64,000 nt of DNA, taken from Palaeococcus pacificus DY20341. GTDB taxonomy: Archaea; Methanobacteriota_B; Thermococci; Thermococcales; Thermococcaceae. Below are positions 34,488 through 43,594 of this stretch, in pieces; position 1 is the first letter of the stretch, and each line of letters starts with the position of its first letter. The DNA is taken from the NCBI RefSeq assembly GCF_000725425.1, contig NZ_CP006019.1, positions 682,001 to 746,000 of the forward strand, read 5' to 3'. The position numbers were made by a program, and so were the translations under genes. The notes beneath the pieces are model-generated. The model ran no database searches. It saw nothing but the letters and a program-made list of their open reading frames with translations, and was not told the origin of the DNA.

Positions 34488-36680
34488 GTGAGAAGGTTGA
34501 AAAGAGGTTTGATACTGCTGGCCGTTCTGGCTGGTCTTGTGGTGGCGGCGCCTTTTATGGAGGCCCACTTTGACCCGCCCGGTCAGCCTGCGGTTCAGGT
34601 AAATGTGTACTTTATAGGCATGTCCCTGAGCGAGGATATGGACGACGGTGCAAACGGATACGCGGACATAATCGGCAGATATAAGGTCACGCACAGCGGG
34701 CACAGTACCAGAGACGGAAAAATCAGCATGTTCTACTACGACTGGGACACATTGAAGGGACAGGCGGGCTATATAAAAAAGCAGCTGTTGTACAGCCATA
34801 AGGAATGCTCCCCAGTGACGCCGATAAATGTTGAGGTCAGCATGGAGGAGTACAATACCATTTTTTCAAACACACAGCTCGGCTCGGGCTCCATAACGAT
34901 CACAAAACCTGGAATATATGAGATAAAACTGGATAAGGGGAAGGCTATCATAGAGGTCAAAGTGACTCCTGCGGTTCTGTACTCTGAAAAATGCTCCTAC
35001 TTCTACGACCAGCCAGAGGACTATGCGAGCAGCATTGTGACAAGCTCTGGGGGGTATGTTTACGACTGGCAACTTGCAAACATGATGAAGATGTGGATAG
35101 CCAACAGAACGGGCTATGCGAATATGGTCTTCATCTTCAACCAGTGCTTTGGCGGAGGAATGATTGATGACCTTAAAGAAAAGCTAAAAGGGACGGGGGA
35201 TGCGGCCTTTTTGAGCGCTTCCAAGCATAATGAAACATCTTGGGGTCTTGCTGATGGCTACACACCAGCCAGCTGGCCTGAAATGGGGAAAAGGGGATTC
35301 ACCCGGCCCGAAGGCTACTACCCAAAGGAAGTTGGAGAGGAGTTAGAAAGGACAGGTAAAGATGCCCCCACAATGAAAGAGATGGCCAAAAGAGCCGAGC
35401 AACAGGATGCACGTGGCCCTTACGGGTTGGGCTTCAAGGAAACCCCTCAGTACACTTCGGTGGGAAATGGAGATAATATTAAGATAGGAAAGAAAGTTGA
35501 TGGTTCAGATGTTGCAAGCAAGCATGCCATCCTTTTTGCTGGAGATGCTGACAGCAAAAGACACTGGAACAATCTAGATAGGGCATATAAAGCACTTAAA
35601 AAGCAGGGTTTCACCGATGGAGACATAATAGCTCTGGCTGGAAATGGGAAAACCATGCCAGACGGTACAAATGTCCCAAACTATGTGGATGGACCAGGTA
35701 CAAAAAAGGCCCTTTTTGAGGCTATTATAAATGTAAGCAAAAAAATGAACAAAAACGAGCAGCTCATATTTTGGGTCTCTGATCATGGGAATAGAGAAAG
35801 GACAGAAACAGCCCTTGATAAAGCGATAAAAGATCCCGTAAAGCAGACGGTGCCCCCAAGAGAGACTGCCAAAAGAACCGGACAAATTTCTTGGGATCTG
35901 GATGAGGAATTTTTAAAAGTGATAAAGCTCGATCCGAACAACCAGCCTTATGTGAGCATACTCGTTGAAGCAACTCCTGTGGTTATTGAATATGGAGAGT
36001 ATTTCCTTGAGAATATAAAACTCTACGTAAATGAGAACGAGTTGGAGTTAGAGCTAATCGAGCCCATCATTGCATATGATGAGGAACCGGATTTGGATGC
36101 CTATGAACTTGTGTATCTTGTGGATGAGAGGATTCTGGGAGAAGAAAACCTCATTGAGGTTGAATGGTCAGGGGATGCAGAAATGTTCGTTGAGTACAAT
36201 ATAATGGGGCTCATGATAAGCACAGGAGGCATAAATGAGCTTGAACCTGAACTCATTGAAGTTGTTGAGGAGCAAACTCTCTTTGACCTTCTGAGAGAAT
36301 ATGTGCCCATATACAATGAAAATGCCGATAATCTGCCAGGATTTATCAAAAGAATAGCTGGAAATGAGAGGATAGACCTCGAGATAACGCTTGAAAACGA
36401 AAGCATCCTCACCATAGGCGTCGTGACGGAAAATGGCCGCATAGTGGAATTTTCAAAAGGCAAAATTTCAGAGCCGACGATGAGGGCATGGACAAGCGAA
36501 GATGTTGCCAGGAGGATCATAAACTCTGAAGACCCCGTGAGCACGGGAGTAAACGCCCTAAAAATGGGCGAGATAAGATACAGCGGCGTTGGATTTAGGA
36601 GAACTCTAAGAGTTTTTGCAGTGAAGATAGTCATAAAAGTGTACAGAGTAGTGGAGGTCATAGGAGACCTCTTTGGCTGA
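34488..36680 (+). CDS. Secreted protein with two legumain-like (C13 / caspase-fold) segments and split catalytic residues
   Basis: A 730-residue protein with an N-terminal signal segment (RRLKRGLILLAVLAGLVVAA). Segment 1 (about 183-255) matches the second half of a C13 peptidase: a helix, the strand NMVFIFNQCFGGGM with Cys220 (codon 35145), then SASKHNETSWG, which parallels the legumain ATTASN.ESSW element. Segment 2 (about 344-500) matches the first half and more: KHAILFAGDADS, YKALKKQGFTDGDIIAL, and LIFWVSDHG with His433 (codon 35784), parallel to YFTDHG; its own cysteine position reads VEAT (Thr496). Thus Cys and His lie in different segments and in reversed order. A strand-rich C-terminal domain follows, with a hydrophobic end. 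The start is uncertain: GTG 34488 gives a clean signal peptide; TTG 34452 is the alternative. Base composition changes near 35460. Confidence 0.75.
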   Translation: MRRLKRGLILLAVLAGLVVAAPFMEAHFDPPGQPAVQVNVYFIGMSLSEDMDDGANGYADIIGRYKVTHSGHSTRDGKISMFYYDWDTLKGQAGYIKKQLLYSHKECSPVTPINVEVSMEEYNTIFSNTQLGSGSITITKPGIYEIKLDKGKAIIEVKVTPAVLYSEKCSYFYDQPEDYASSIVTSSGGYVYDWQLANMMKMWIANRTGYANMVFIFNQCFGGGMIDDLKEKLKGTGDAAFLSASKHNETSWGLADGYTPASWPEMGKRGFTRPEGYYPKEVGEELERTGKDAPTMKEMAKRAEQQDARGPYGLGFKETPQYTSVGNGDNIKIGKKVDGSDVASKHAILFAGDADSKRHWNNLDRAYKALKKQGFTDGDIIALAGNGKTMPDGTNVPNYVDGPGTKKALFEAIINVSKKMNKNEQLIFWVSDHGNRERTETALDKAIKDPVKQTVPPRETAKRTGQISWDLDEEFLKVIKLDPNNQPYVSILVEATPVVIEYGEYFLENIKLYVNENELELELIEPIIAYDEEPDLDAYELVYLVDERILGEENLIEVEWSGDAEMFVEYNIMGLMISTGGINELEPELIEVVEEQTLFDLLREYVPIYNENADNLPGFIKRIAGNERIDLEITLENESILTIGVVTENGRIVEFSKGKISEPTMRAWTSEDVARRIINSEDPVSTGVNALKMGEIRYSGVGFRRTLRVFAVKIVIKVYRVVEVIGDLFG

Positions 36681-36743
36681 CTTTTTTATTTTGCACCGAA
36701 AGAAAAATTAAGCCCGAGCCAATATTTTTTCTTTGGTGAGAGA

Positions 36744-37730
36744 ATGAGAGAGCTCCGCTATAACCCCTTAACAGGCCAATGGATAATGGTTTCTGCTGTG
36801 AGAAAAAAGAGACCCTGGCGCCCTAAGAATTTTTGTCCTTTTTGTCCGGGAAGTGAAGAAACGGGCTTTGGCTGGGAAGTTCTGCTTTTGCCAAATAGAT
36901 TCCCAATGCTTGATTTCAAAGCGGAAAAGCCTCAAAATGAAGGTTTTTACAAAAAAGCGGGAGCGATTGGGCAGTGCAGCGTTATAGTGGAAACGCCGGA
37001 GCATAATTTGAGGGATTTGGACGAGCTTTCTCCTGAGCAGATGGTTAAGGTTGTTGAATTATGGAAAAGTGTAACTATGGAATTAAAGGATAATCCCCAC
37101 GTTGCTTATCTTGCCATCTTTCGAAATAAAGGCGAAGAAATTGGTGTGAGCTTAACTCACCCTCACGGCCAGCTCTATGCTTTGCCATTCATCCCTCTAA
37201 AGGTTCGTTTGAAAATTGAGAACTCAAGGAAACATTACAAGCGCTTTAACGAGTGCCTCTTTTGCCGCATCCTGGAGGAGGAGATGAAAGGGGAGAGGGT
37301 TATTTACGAGAACGAAAGCTTTGTTCTCTTCATGCCATTCTATGCGAACTGGCCTTTTGAGGTGCACATTTATCCTAAGTGTCATATACAGTGGCTGACA
37401 CAATTGAATAAAGAAGAGATTGAAGATTTAGCGGATGTTTTGAGGGTTGCAACGGCAACACTTAACGCTCTCTTTGACAGGCAGATGCCCTATGTTATGA
37501 ACATCTTTCAAGCACCGTTTAAGGGCCAGTATAATTTTTATCACCTGCACATCGAGTTTTATCCCATGCTGAGGGACAAAGACAAGCTTAAATATGCGGC
37601 TGGAATTGAAATGGGTACTTGGGAGTTCACTTACGATGGGATTCCCGAGGAGAACGCCCAAAAGCTTAGAGAAGCGTGCAAAAAGGTAAAAGAGATGCTT
37701 GGGGCAAGAGGAGAGTGTTTTACTCCCTGA
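36744..37730 (+). CDS. galT: Galactose-1-phosphate uridylyltransferase
   Basis: Exchanges UDP between glucose and galactose in the Leloir pathway. The 328 residues include YNPLTGQWIMVSAVRKKRPW, a zinc site CPFCPGS, the active-site HPHGQLYALPFIP (the histidine before GQ is the nucleophile), a second C.FCR cluster, and EVHIYPKCHIQ and FYHLHIEFYP metal ligands. ATG 36744 follows GGTGAGAG. It has its own leader after the C13-like gene, and its stop overlaps rqcH by 11 bases convergently. With galK it completes conversion of galactose to UDP-galactose. Confidence 0.96.
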   Translation: MRELRYNPLTGQWIMVSAVRKKRPWRPKNFCPFCPGSEETGFGWEVLLLPNRFPMLDFKAEKPQNEGFYKKAGAIGQCSVIVETPEHNLRDLDELSPEQMVKVVELWKSVTMELKDNPHVAYLAIFRNKGEEIGVSLTHPHGQLYALPFIPLKVRLKIENSRKHYKRFNECLFCRILEEEMKGERVIYENESFVLFMPFYANWPFEVHIYPKCHIQWLTQLNKEEIEDLADVLRVATATLNALFDRQMPYVMNIFQAPFKGQYNFYHLHIEFYPMLRDKDKLKYAAGIEMGTWEFTYDGIPEENAQKLREACKKVKEMLGARGECFTP

Positions 37731-39669
37731 TTTCCTCCACATCCCCATTCCCCGGCGGTAGAATGGCCATCAAGTCCTCTTCGCTCACCTTGTAGCCCCA
37801 CTTCTCCAAAATATGCTTGAGCTTCTTCACGAGCTCGCTCTTCTTCAGGCGGCCGGGCCTTATCACAATATAGCGGTTCGTGTGAGCTTTCACGGCATCA
37901 ACGGGCCCGCACATTGGTAATTCCTCATCTTCATACTTCACTATCCCGACGGCGAGCTTTAGGGGAAGTCCGTGCATCCAATTTCTCTTGCCGTATACCA
38001 TAAAGGCCCCTTTACCCAAATACTCGCCGCTCGGCGCTTGCTTTGTTACTTGGCTCGGGTCTGCATAATAGGCATCTTCGCTGAACACTCCCCTCGACCA
38101 TGCCTTTGACATTGAAACAGCAAACTGACAGGCCTCAAAAAGCGTTTTTTCGCTCGCTTTCTTTCCTTCTTTAATAACCACATGGGGAGCACCGTAAACG
38201 TCGGCGTGACAGTACCAGTCGTTTTCGCTCATGTATTTTTTAACCACCATCTCGTTGGTCGTGGCATCTTTTCCACCTATCACCAAAAAGCCTTCGCTGC
38301 TTATGAACCAGCGGAACTTCTCGAACCACTTCTTCTTTCTCCTTTCGAGCTTCTTGACGTTTATCTCCTTCTTAAGCTCCTCTTCTATGAGCTTCTCGAC
38401 CTCCTGAATCTTCTTGAGCGTCTTCTTGTATGCCTCTTTGGCACCTTCAAGCTTGTGCTTTGCTTTTTTAGCCTTTTCGTAGTAGAGCTCCGCATTTTCC
38501 CCTATGCTCCTGTCGAGATAGAGCGTGATTTTTTGACCATTGAGCTCTATGGTTACGGCCTTGTCCTTGGGATTAACGCCCTTCACCATCATGGCCACTT
38601 TGTTGCCCGCCTTCTTTCCCTCTTCTATTCTGCGCTTAAACTCGTCCCAGCCGAGCTTTTCAACGGCTTTTTTAAACTCACTGAGGAGGTTCTCAACGAG
38701 CATGAAGTTTGCATATATTAAGTCCCCAAGGGCTTGGTTTTTCTCAGCCTGTGCCTCAAAGCCCTTCATCATCTCTTCTTGGCGCTTAAGTGTGTGCAGA
38801 AGAGAGCGCTTCTTATCCTCAAGCCTCTTTGTGAGCTCTTTCTTTGCCTCATCAACGGTGATCTTTCCAAAGTATTCATCCAATGCCTCGCTGAACGTCT
38901 CGAAGTACTTCTTTTCCAGGCTTTCGTACTGCTTCAGCTCGATTGGGAGGACATCAAAGAGCTCACCATCTTTGTAGACTATCTGGGCCTTTTTGGGGGC
39001 GCTGAACACCTCTTTCATCTTCTCAAAGATGAGTTTGAGCTCCTCCTCGCTTAGCTCTTTGGCCGTTCTCGTCTTCTCAATTCCAGCCCTGAGGAGAATC
39101 TCTTCCGCAAAAAGGCCGCCCATGTTAAACTTTCTGGCGAGGGCCCTTACTACCTCCACCTCTTCTTCGAGGAGCAGCTCCTTAAAGCGCTCCCATTCCA
39201 CGTCTACAGGGCTCTCCCTAGCCGGAGGAAGCTTGTACTCGTGTCCGGGCTTTATAGCTCTATCTTTGAACTCCTCATACCTCAAAGCTCCCAAAATTTT
39301 GCTCTCACCATCAATTAAAACAACGTTTCCCCTCTTAAAGAGCTCCGCTATGAGTGTGTACTCACCAACCTTGAGCTTAACAATCCTATCGAAGTCGTAC
39401 TGCTCTATTCCATCTAAGAAGCGGCCGCTCAGGTGCTTTCTTAAAAGCATCGCGAACGATGAAGGGGAAGGGCTCTCCTTGATGTATGTCGTTAGATGAA
39501 CCCTCTTGCCAGCTTGAATGAGCAAATCTTTCCTCCCCTCGCCTGCCTTGTGGAGTTTAACCCTTAAAATATTTCCATCGTGATAGACCTTATCAATTCT
39601 CGCACCTACGAGTGACTGCAGCTCTTCCACGATATACTTTATGTCAACGCTACTCATCTCAGTCTTCAT
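37720..39669 (-). CDS. rqcH: RqcH/NEMF-family ribosome quality-control protein (NFACT)
   Basis: Binds obstructed large ribosomal subunits with peptidyl-tRNA; family members (bacterial RqcH, eukaryotic Rqc2/NEMF) add C-terminal tails to stalled chains. The 649 residues run NFACT-N (from SSVDIKYIVEELQSLVGARIDKVYHDGNILRVKL), a helix-hairpin region, a long coiled coil (about 280-450, KK/EE-rich), and NFACT-R (KWFEKFRWFISSEGFLVIGGKDATTNEMVVKKY with SENDWYCHADVYGAPHVVI). ATG 39669 follows GGTGAGAGGG; the longer frame begins in the promoter. It lies upstream of no partner; the next gene on this strand is rfcL, 86 bases away. Confidence 0.92.
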   Translation of the reverse strand: MKTEMSSVDIKYIVEELQSLVGARIDKVYHDGNILRVKLHKAGEGRKDLLIQAGKRVHLTTYIKESPSPSSFAMLLRKHLSGRFLDGIEQYDFDRIVKLKVGEYTLIAELFKRGNVVLIDGESKILGALRYEEFKDRAIKPGHEYKLPPARESPVDVEWERFKELLLEEEVEVVRALARKFNMGGLFAEEILLRAGIEKTRTAKELSEEELKLIFEKMKEVFSAPKKAQIVYKDGELFDVLPIELKQYESLEKKYFETFSEALDEYFGKITVDEAKKELTKRLEDKKRSLLHTLKRQEEMMKGFEAQAEKNQALGDLIYANFMLVENLLSEFKKAVEKLGWDEFKRRIEEGKKAGNKVAMMVKGVNPKDKAVTIELNGQKITLYLDRSIGENAELYYEKAKKAKHKLEGAKEAYKKTLKKIQEVEKLIEEELKKEINVKKLERRKKKWFEKFRWFISSEGFLVIGGKDATTNEMVVKKYMSENDWYCHADVYGAPHVVIKEGKKASEKTLFEACQFAVSMSKAWSRGVFSEDAYYADPSQVTKQAPSGEYLGKGAFMVYGKRNWMHGLPLKLAVGIVKYEDEELPMCGPVDAVKAHTNRYIVIRPGRLKKSELVKKLKHILEKWGYKVSEEDLMAILPPGNGDVEEIRE

Positions 39670-39700
39670 CCCTCTCACCCCAGAGGATTTGCATTCTACA

Positions 39701-39742
39701 GAATATAAATTTAGTCGAGATTTATATTCCCCAGAATATAAA
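39701..39742 (-). promoter_or_regulatory. rqcH promoter with repeated TATA-like elements
   Basis: GAATATAAAT (39701-39710) and its exact reverse complement ATTTATATTC (39720-39729) form a dyad with a nine-base spacer, and a third copy, AGAATATAAAA, follows at 39733-39743. The copy nearest the gene, read on the minus strand, is a TATA box about 32 bases before ATG 39669. Confidence 0.45.
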
Positions 39743-39755
39743 ATGAAAAATGGCG

Positions 39756-41222
39756 TCACTTCTTCTTGATGAAGTCAAAGAGCGTGGCCTGCTTTGGCTT
39801 CTTTTCTTCTTTTGCTGTTTCTTCGCTTTTTTCCTCTTCTTTGGGTTTTTCTTCCTCAATCTCCTTTTTGGGCTCTTTAGGCTCTTTCTTTCCTACGGTC
39901 TCTTGGGTTTCCTCGACTTCTTTGACTTTTTCTTGCTCTTTTTCCTCTTTCTCGACTTTTACCTCCTCTCCCGGCTCGGTTTTTTTGAGCTCTTTATGTA
40001 TGACCATCATTTTGCCCTTTATGCTCTTGGCCTTTTCTTTATCTTCCGTTAAAAACTCAATTTCTTTGTCTCCAAGCTCTAAGAAAACAGCAATGTGTGC
40101 GGCTTTTTCTGGATTGTACTGGAATATTCCTTTGAAAATAGCCATCGTCTCAATAGCCTCCAGCTTGCTCATGTGCATCCCTTTCATAATCTTCCTGATT
40201 ATTGAATCCCTAATCCCGCGCTCTTCCTTGGAATCACGGAGTATCTTAAGTGTCTTCGGTGGATAAAACCTCAAAAAGCCCTTTTTCTTGGTGCCCGCAA
40301 CAGCTACCCCCGCTGTCATCATATCTATAGCGTATTTCCAAAGGCCGTAGTTCCCGCTCCTATTGGCTCTTCCAAAGTATATATCGGCCCTGCTTATGGC
40401 TTCGTAAGCTTGGGCTATCTCTTCGGGCTTAGTGTATATGTAGGGGATGTTCTCATCTATCCAAAGCAAAAGCTCATCTGGTGTTTTGTCCACGTTCCAC
40501 ATTGCCATCCTCGCTTTTTTGGTGCTGTCGCTTGCGAATATTCCACCTAATGCTTGGAAAACGCTCTTTTCAACATCTCTATAAGCCAAAAGCTGCTCTG
40601 CATCCTCGGGACTAACTGCTACTGTCTGCAAATCATTAATAGCGGCCCTTAAATCACCGTTCGCCCTTTGGGCTATTAGCTTTATAACTTCCTTTGGCAC
40701 CTCAAGATGCTCGGCCTTAACAATGCGCCACAGTCCGGCCATAATATCCCTTTGAGTGAGCTTTTTGTATTCGATGAGCTCTGCTTTGCTTCTAATGGCT
40801 TGGGGGACTTGCCAATACTTGTTCGCAGAGAGTATTATTGGATTCCTCGCTTTCTCTATAAGCTTGGCTATCTCATATGCCCCGCTTGGCTCCATGTTGT
40901 CGGCTTCATCCATGAAAATAAGCTTCCTTTTTCGTCCAAAGACGTCCATTGTATATGCCGCTTGGATGTATCGGCTCACCTTTTCGTAAGTCCTCTCATC
41001 ACTTGCGTTAAGCTCTATAACCTCAAATCCATATTCATTAGCCAAAGCATAAGCTGTAGCGGTTTTTCCTACTCCCGGAGGACCGTATAGGAGGATGGCT
41101 TTCTTTTTAGGTCTCCCCTTTAGCCACTCTTCTACCCAAGCCTTAACCTTGGGGAGGGCTTTCTCTTGATTCACAAGTTCACTGAGCCGTTTTGGACGGT
41201 ACTTTTCCACCCATGGTAGCAT
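39756..41222 (-). CDS. rfcL: Replication factor C large subunit
   Basis: Clamp loader subunit that, with RfcS, loads PCNA onto primed DNA. The 488 residues have Walker [16 protein letters not shown], Walker [10 protein letters not shown], sensor 1 and a long C-terminal tail (about 415-475) of Lys and Glu that ends with the PCNA-binding peptide [14 protein letters not shown] 41222 ([13 protein letters not shown]) lies behind GGTGAGCGAA and matches Pyrococcus; the GTG at 41231 overlaps that site. Operon partner rfcS ends 14 bases upstream. No intein. Confidence 0.97.
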   Translation of the reverse strand: MLPWVEKYRPKRLSELVNQEKALPKVKAWVEEWLKGRPKKKAILLYGPPGVGKTATAYALANEYGFEVIELNASDERTYEKVSRYIQAAYTMDVFGRKRKLIFMDEADNMEPSGAYEIAKLIEKARNPIILSANKYWQVPQAIRSKAELIEYKKLTQRDIMAGLWRIVKAEHLEVPKEVIKLIAQRANGDLRAAINDLQTVAVSPEDAEQLLAYRDVEKSVFQALGGIFASDSTKKARMAMWNVDKTPDELLLWIDENIPYIYTKPEEIAQAYEAISRADIYFGRANRSGNYGLWKYAIDMMTAGVAVAGTKKKGFLRFYPPKTLKILRDSKEERGIRDSIIRKIMKGMHMSKLEAIETMAIFKGIFQYNPEKAAHIAVFLELGDKEIEFLTEDKEKAKSIKGKMMVIHKELKKTEPGEEVKVEKEEKEQEKVKEVEETQETVGKKEPKEPKKEIEEEKPKEEEKSEETAKEEKKPKQATLFDFIKKK

Positions 41223-41235
41223 TTCGCTCACCTAA

Positions 41236-42213
41236 TTACTTCCCCAAAAGCGTGAACTGCGCCAAAAGGGCTTCAAGCTGAATCATCTCGTGCGCCCCTT
41301 CAACAAGCCTAAAGTTGTACTCACCTATTTTATCCGCGAGCTTAACCTTCTTGGGTTCGCTTATTGGCAAGTTAAACACTTCCTTATGCATCTGAATTAG
41401 AACATCCTCTCCGCTTAAGCCCTGCTTGAGGAGTATTTCCCTGAGCTTGTCCCTTGCCTTAAGGAAGTTGCCCTCTAAAGCGAGCACCATCATCTCTCTA
41501 ACGTCCTCTGGCCTAGCCCTGCTTGCAACGATAAAGACGTTTTCATCAGTTATTTTAGTGTCCAATGCAGCAGCAGCTTGGAGAACGTTTATTGCCCTTC
41601 TCATATCGCCTTCGGCAACGTAGAGGAGTGCTTGAAGACCGTCTTCTGTAAGTTCAAGTCCTTCGTTCTCAGCTATATACCTCAAGCGCTTCGCGACGTC
41701 CTCGTCGTTGAGGGGCCTAAACCTAAAAATAGCGCATCTGCTTTGTATAGGCTCTATAATCTTTGAGGAGTAGTTACAGCTTAAGATGAAGCGAACGTTG
41801 TTCGAGAACATCTCCATGGTTCTCCTTAAGGCTTGCTGGGCGTCCTGTGTTAAAGCGTCACTCTCATCGAGAAAGATTATCTTAAAGCTTGCCCCTCCAA
41901 TAGGTTTAGTGCGCGCAAACTCTTTTACTTTTTCTCTAATAACATTAATACCTCTTTCATCGCTGGCATTTAGCTCTAAAAAGTTCTGCCTCCAGTGCTC
42001 GCCGTATATCTCTTTAGCTAAGCATAAAGCTGCAGTTGTCTTTCCAACACCGGGGGGCCCGGCGAATAAAAGATGGGGCATGGAACTTGTTTTAACATAA
42101 TGCGTTAACCTCTTGACTATGTGCTCTTGACCTACGATATCGTTGAGCTTTTCAGGCCTGTACTTCTCAACCCACGGTTTTTCAAGGATTTTAACTTCTT
42201 TGACTTCACTCAT
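41236..42213 (-). CDS. rfcS: Replication factor C small subunit
   Basis: AAA+ clamp-loader subunit, present in several copies per RFC. The 325 residues carry [20 protein letters not shown], Walker [15 protein letters not shown], Walker [13 protein letters not shown] (Ser in place of the Ala of DEAD), the arginine finger motif [11 protein letters not shown] and the collar domain. Several Thermococcales carry an intein in this gene; here the frame is uninterrupted. ATG 42213 follows GGTGATGAAG. A TATA-like ATTATATG on the minus strand near 42255-42262 gives a leader of about 15 bases. Confidence 0.97.
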   Translation of the reverse strand: MSEVKEVKILEKPWVEKYRPEKLNDIVGQEHIVKRLTHYVKTSSMPHLLFAGPPGVGKTTAALCLAKEIYGEHWRQNFLELNASDERGINVIREKVKEFARTKPIGGASFKIIFLDESDALTQDAQQALRRTMEMFSNNVRFILSCNYSSKIIEPIQSRCAIFRFRPLNDEDVAKRLRYIAENEGLELTEDGLQALLYVAEGDMRRAINVLQAAAALDTKITDENVFIVASRARPEDVREMMVLALEGNFLKARDKLREILLKQGLSGEDVLIQMHKEVFNLPISEPKKVKLADKIGEYNFRLVEGAHEMIQLEALLAQFTLLGK

Positions 42214-42381
42214 CTTCATCACCTTGACCTTGATAAACTTAAAACGCAGCCCACATATAATAATCTTGCCGTGAATATCTTAAATCCCTTTCAGCACGTA
42301 TATTAGTGTTTCTGGTCTCTATTGCATTCGGGCTAACCTACATATAGTTAAGTTCAAGATCAATAAATAAAAGCCTCTCAG

Positions 42382-42834
42382 TCACTCTTTCTCAAAATTG
42401 AGCTCTAATCCAGTATGCTCTCTCTTAATACGCTCCACGACTTTGGTTATCTCTTCACTGAGTTCTTTTAATTTATTAGAAAGCCTGCTTAGCTCTTCAA
42501 TTGCTATCTCTAAAGCCTTTTCACGCTCTTCTACTTCTTCCATAGCTCTAGCAAGCTTTTCTTCTTCATCCTTTTTATAGACCTCAATTTTCACTCCATC
42601 GTAGTTCCAGTGAATAAGCCCTTCTTTAACCTCAAAAGGTGCTTGTATCCTTATTACGTCTTCTTTTTCCACACCCAGTTCTTGGAATTTCTTAAAGATG
42701 TAGCGGTTTAATTCTCCTGCGGCTCTTACAACCTCTTCGGGTTTGACGCTTCCCTTAGTGATGGCAAAAAGAACCTTCCTAACTTTATTTGCATACCCAC
42801 TTGCCCTTACAAAGCCGGTTAGAAGCTTTGCCAT
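42382..42834 (-). CDS. Coiled-coil protein, probably DUF2258 family
   Basis: A 150-residue protein: N-terminal domain beginning MAKLLTGFVRASGYANKVRKVLFAITKG, then VIRIQAPFEVKEGLIHWNYDGVKIEVYKK, and a C-terminal coiled coil of about 55 residues rich in Glu, Leu and Lys. The pattern fits DUF2258, a conserved archaeal family with no assigned function, recalled rather than checked. ATG 42834 follows GGTGATGCCC. It is divergent from adk with a 56-base gap. Confidence 0.82.
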   Translation of the reverse strand: MAKLLTGFVRASGYANKVRKVLFAITKGSVKPEEVVRAAGELNRYIFKKFQELGVEKEDVIRIQAPFEVKEGLIHWNYDGVKIEVYKKDEEEKLARAMEEVEEREKALEIAIEELSRLSNKLKELSEEITKVVERIKREHTGLELNFEKE

Positions 42835-42890
42835 GGGCATCACCGAATTCTTTTTATGGTTTTAAACCCTAAAACATTATTGGTGATAAA

Positions 42891-43568
42891 ATGAACGTAC
42901 TAATTTTTGGACCTCCTGGAAGTGGAAAAACGACCCATTCAAAGACGATAATTGAAAGATATGGACTTTTTTACATATCCTCGGGGGATTTAATTAGGGC
43001 GGAGATAACCAAACGGACGGAACTTGGAAAGGAGATGGAGAAGTTCCTGAAAAAGGGGGATTTAATCCCTGATACAATAATAAATGTCCTTGTTTTGAGT
43101 AAGTTGAGAAGAGTGAGGAACAATTTTATTATAGATGGCTATCCTCGTAGCGCTGAGCAAGTTTTAGCGCTTGAAAACTATCTCTACGATCATGGAATAA
43201 AGCTTGAACTCGCTTTGGATATTTTCATCCCAAAGGAACTCAGCATAGAGAGAATAAGCGGTAGAAGGATATGCAGTAAATGTGGGGCGGTTTACCATGT
43301 TAAGTACAGCCCTCCAAAGGTAGATGGAAAATGCGATATCTGTGGGGGAGATGTGATCCAAAGGGAAGATGATAAGCCGGAGATAGTTGCTAAAAGATAT
43401 GATATCTACATAAAAAACATGAAGCCTATCATAAAGTTTTACAAAAAGCAGGGAATTTACGTTAAAATAAATGGGAATGGTAGTGTAGGGGACGTTTGGG
43501 AGAGGATAAGGCCGCTTTTGGACTTCATTCACAACAGAGAGGAGAAGAGAAGGGAGCACGAGCTTTAA
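42891..43568 (+). CDS. adk: Adenylate kinase
   Basis: Interconverts ATP + AMP and 2 ADP. The 225-residue protein has the P-loop FGPPGSGKTTHSK, YISSGDLIRAEI, FIIDGYPRSAEQ (AMP-lid Arg), and a zinc lid with C..C...C..C (CSKCGAVYH, CDICGGDV). This is the long form similar to bacterial Adk, not the trimeric AdkA of methanogens. ATG 42891 lies behind GGTGATAAA. A membrane-protein gene begins 26 bases after it. Confidence 0.95.
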   Translation: MNVLIFGPPGSGKTTHSKTIIERYGLFYISSGDLIRAEITKRTELGKEMEKFLKKGDLIPDTIINVLVLSKLRRVRNNFIIDGYPRSAEQVLALENYLYDHGIKLELALDIFIPKELSIERISGRRICSKCGAVYHVKYSPPKVDGKCDICGGDVIQREDDKPEIVAKRYDIYIKNMKPIIKFYKKQGIYVKINGNGSVGDVWERIRPLLDFIHNREEKRREHEL

Positions 43569-43594
43569 CATTGATTTATTTGAGGGTCGTGGCA

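Noticed and set aside
39750-40052. A 100-codon plus-strand frame rich in Phe and Leu over the end of rfcL.
   Set aside because: It is the antisense of the Lys/Glu-rich RfcL tail; no ribosome binding site or promoter.
39756-42213. Possible inteins in rfcS or rfcL.
   Set aside because: Both frames have normal length and uninterrupted Walker motifs.
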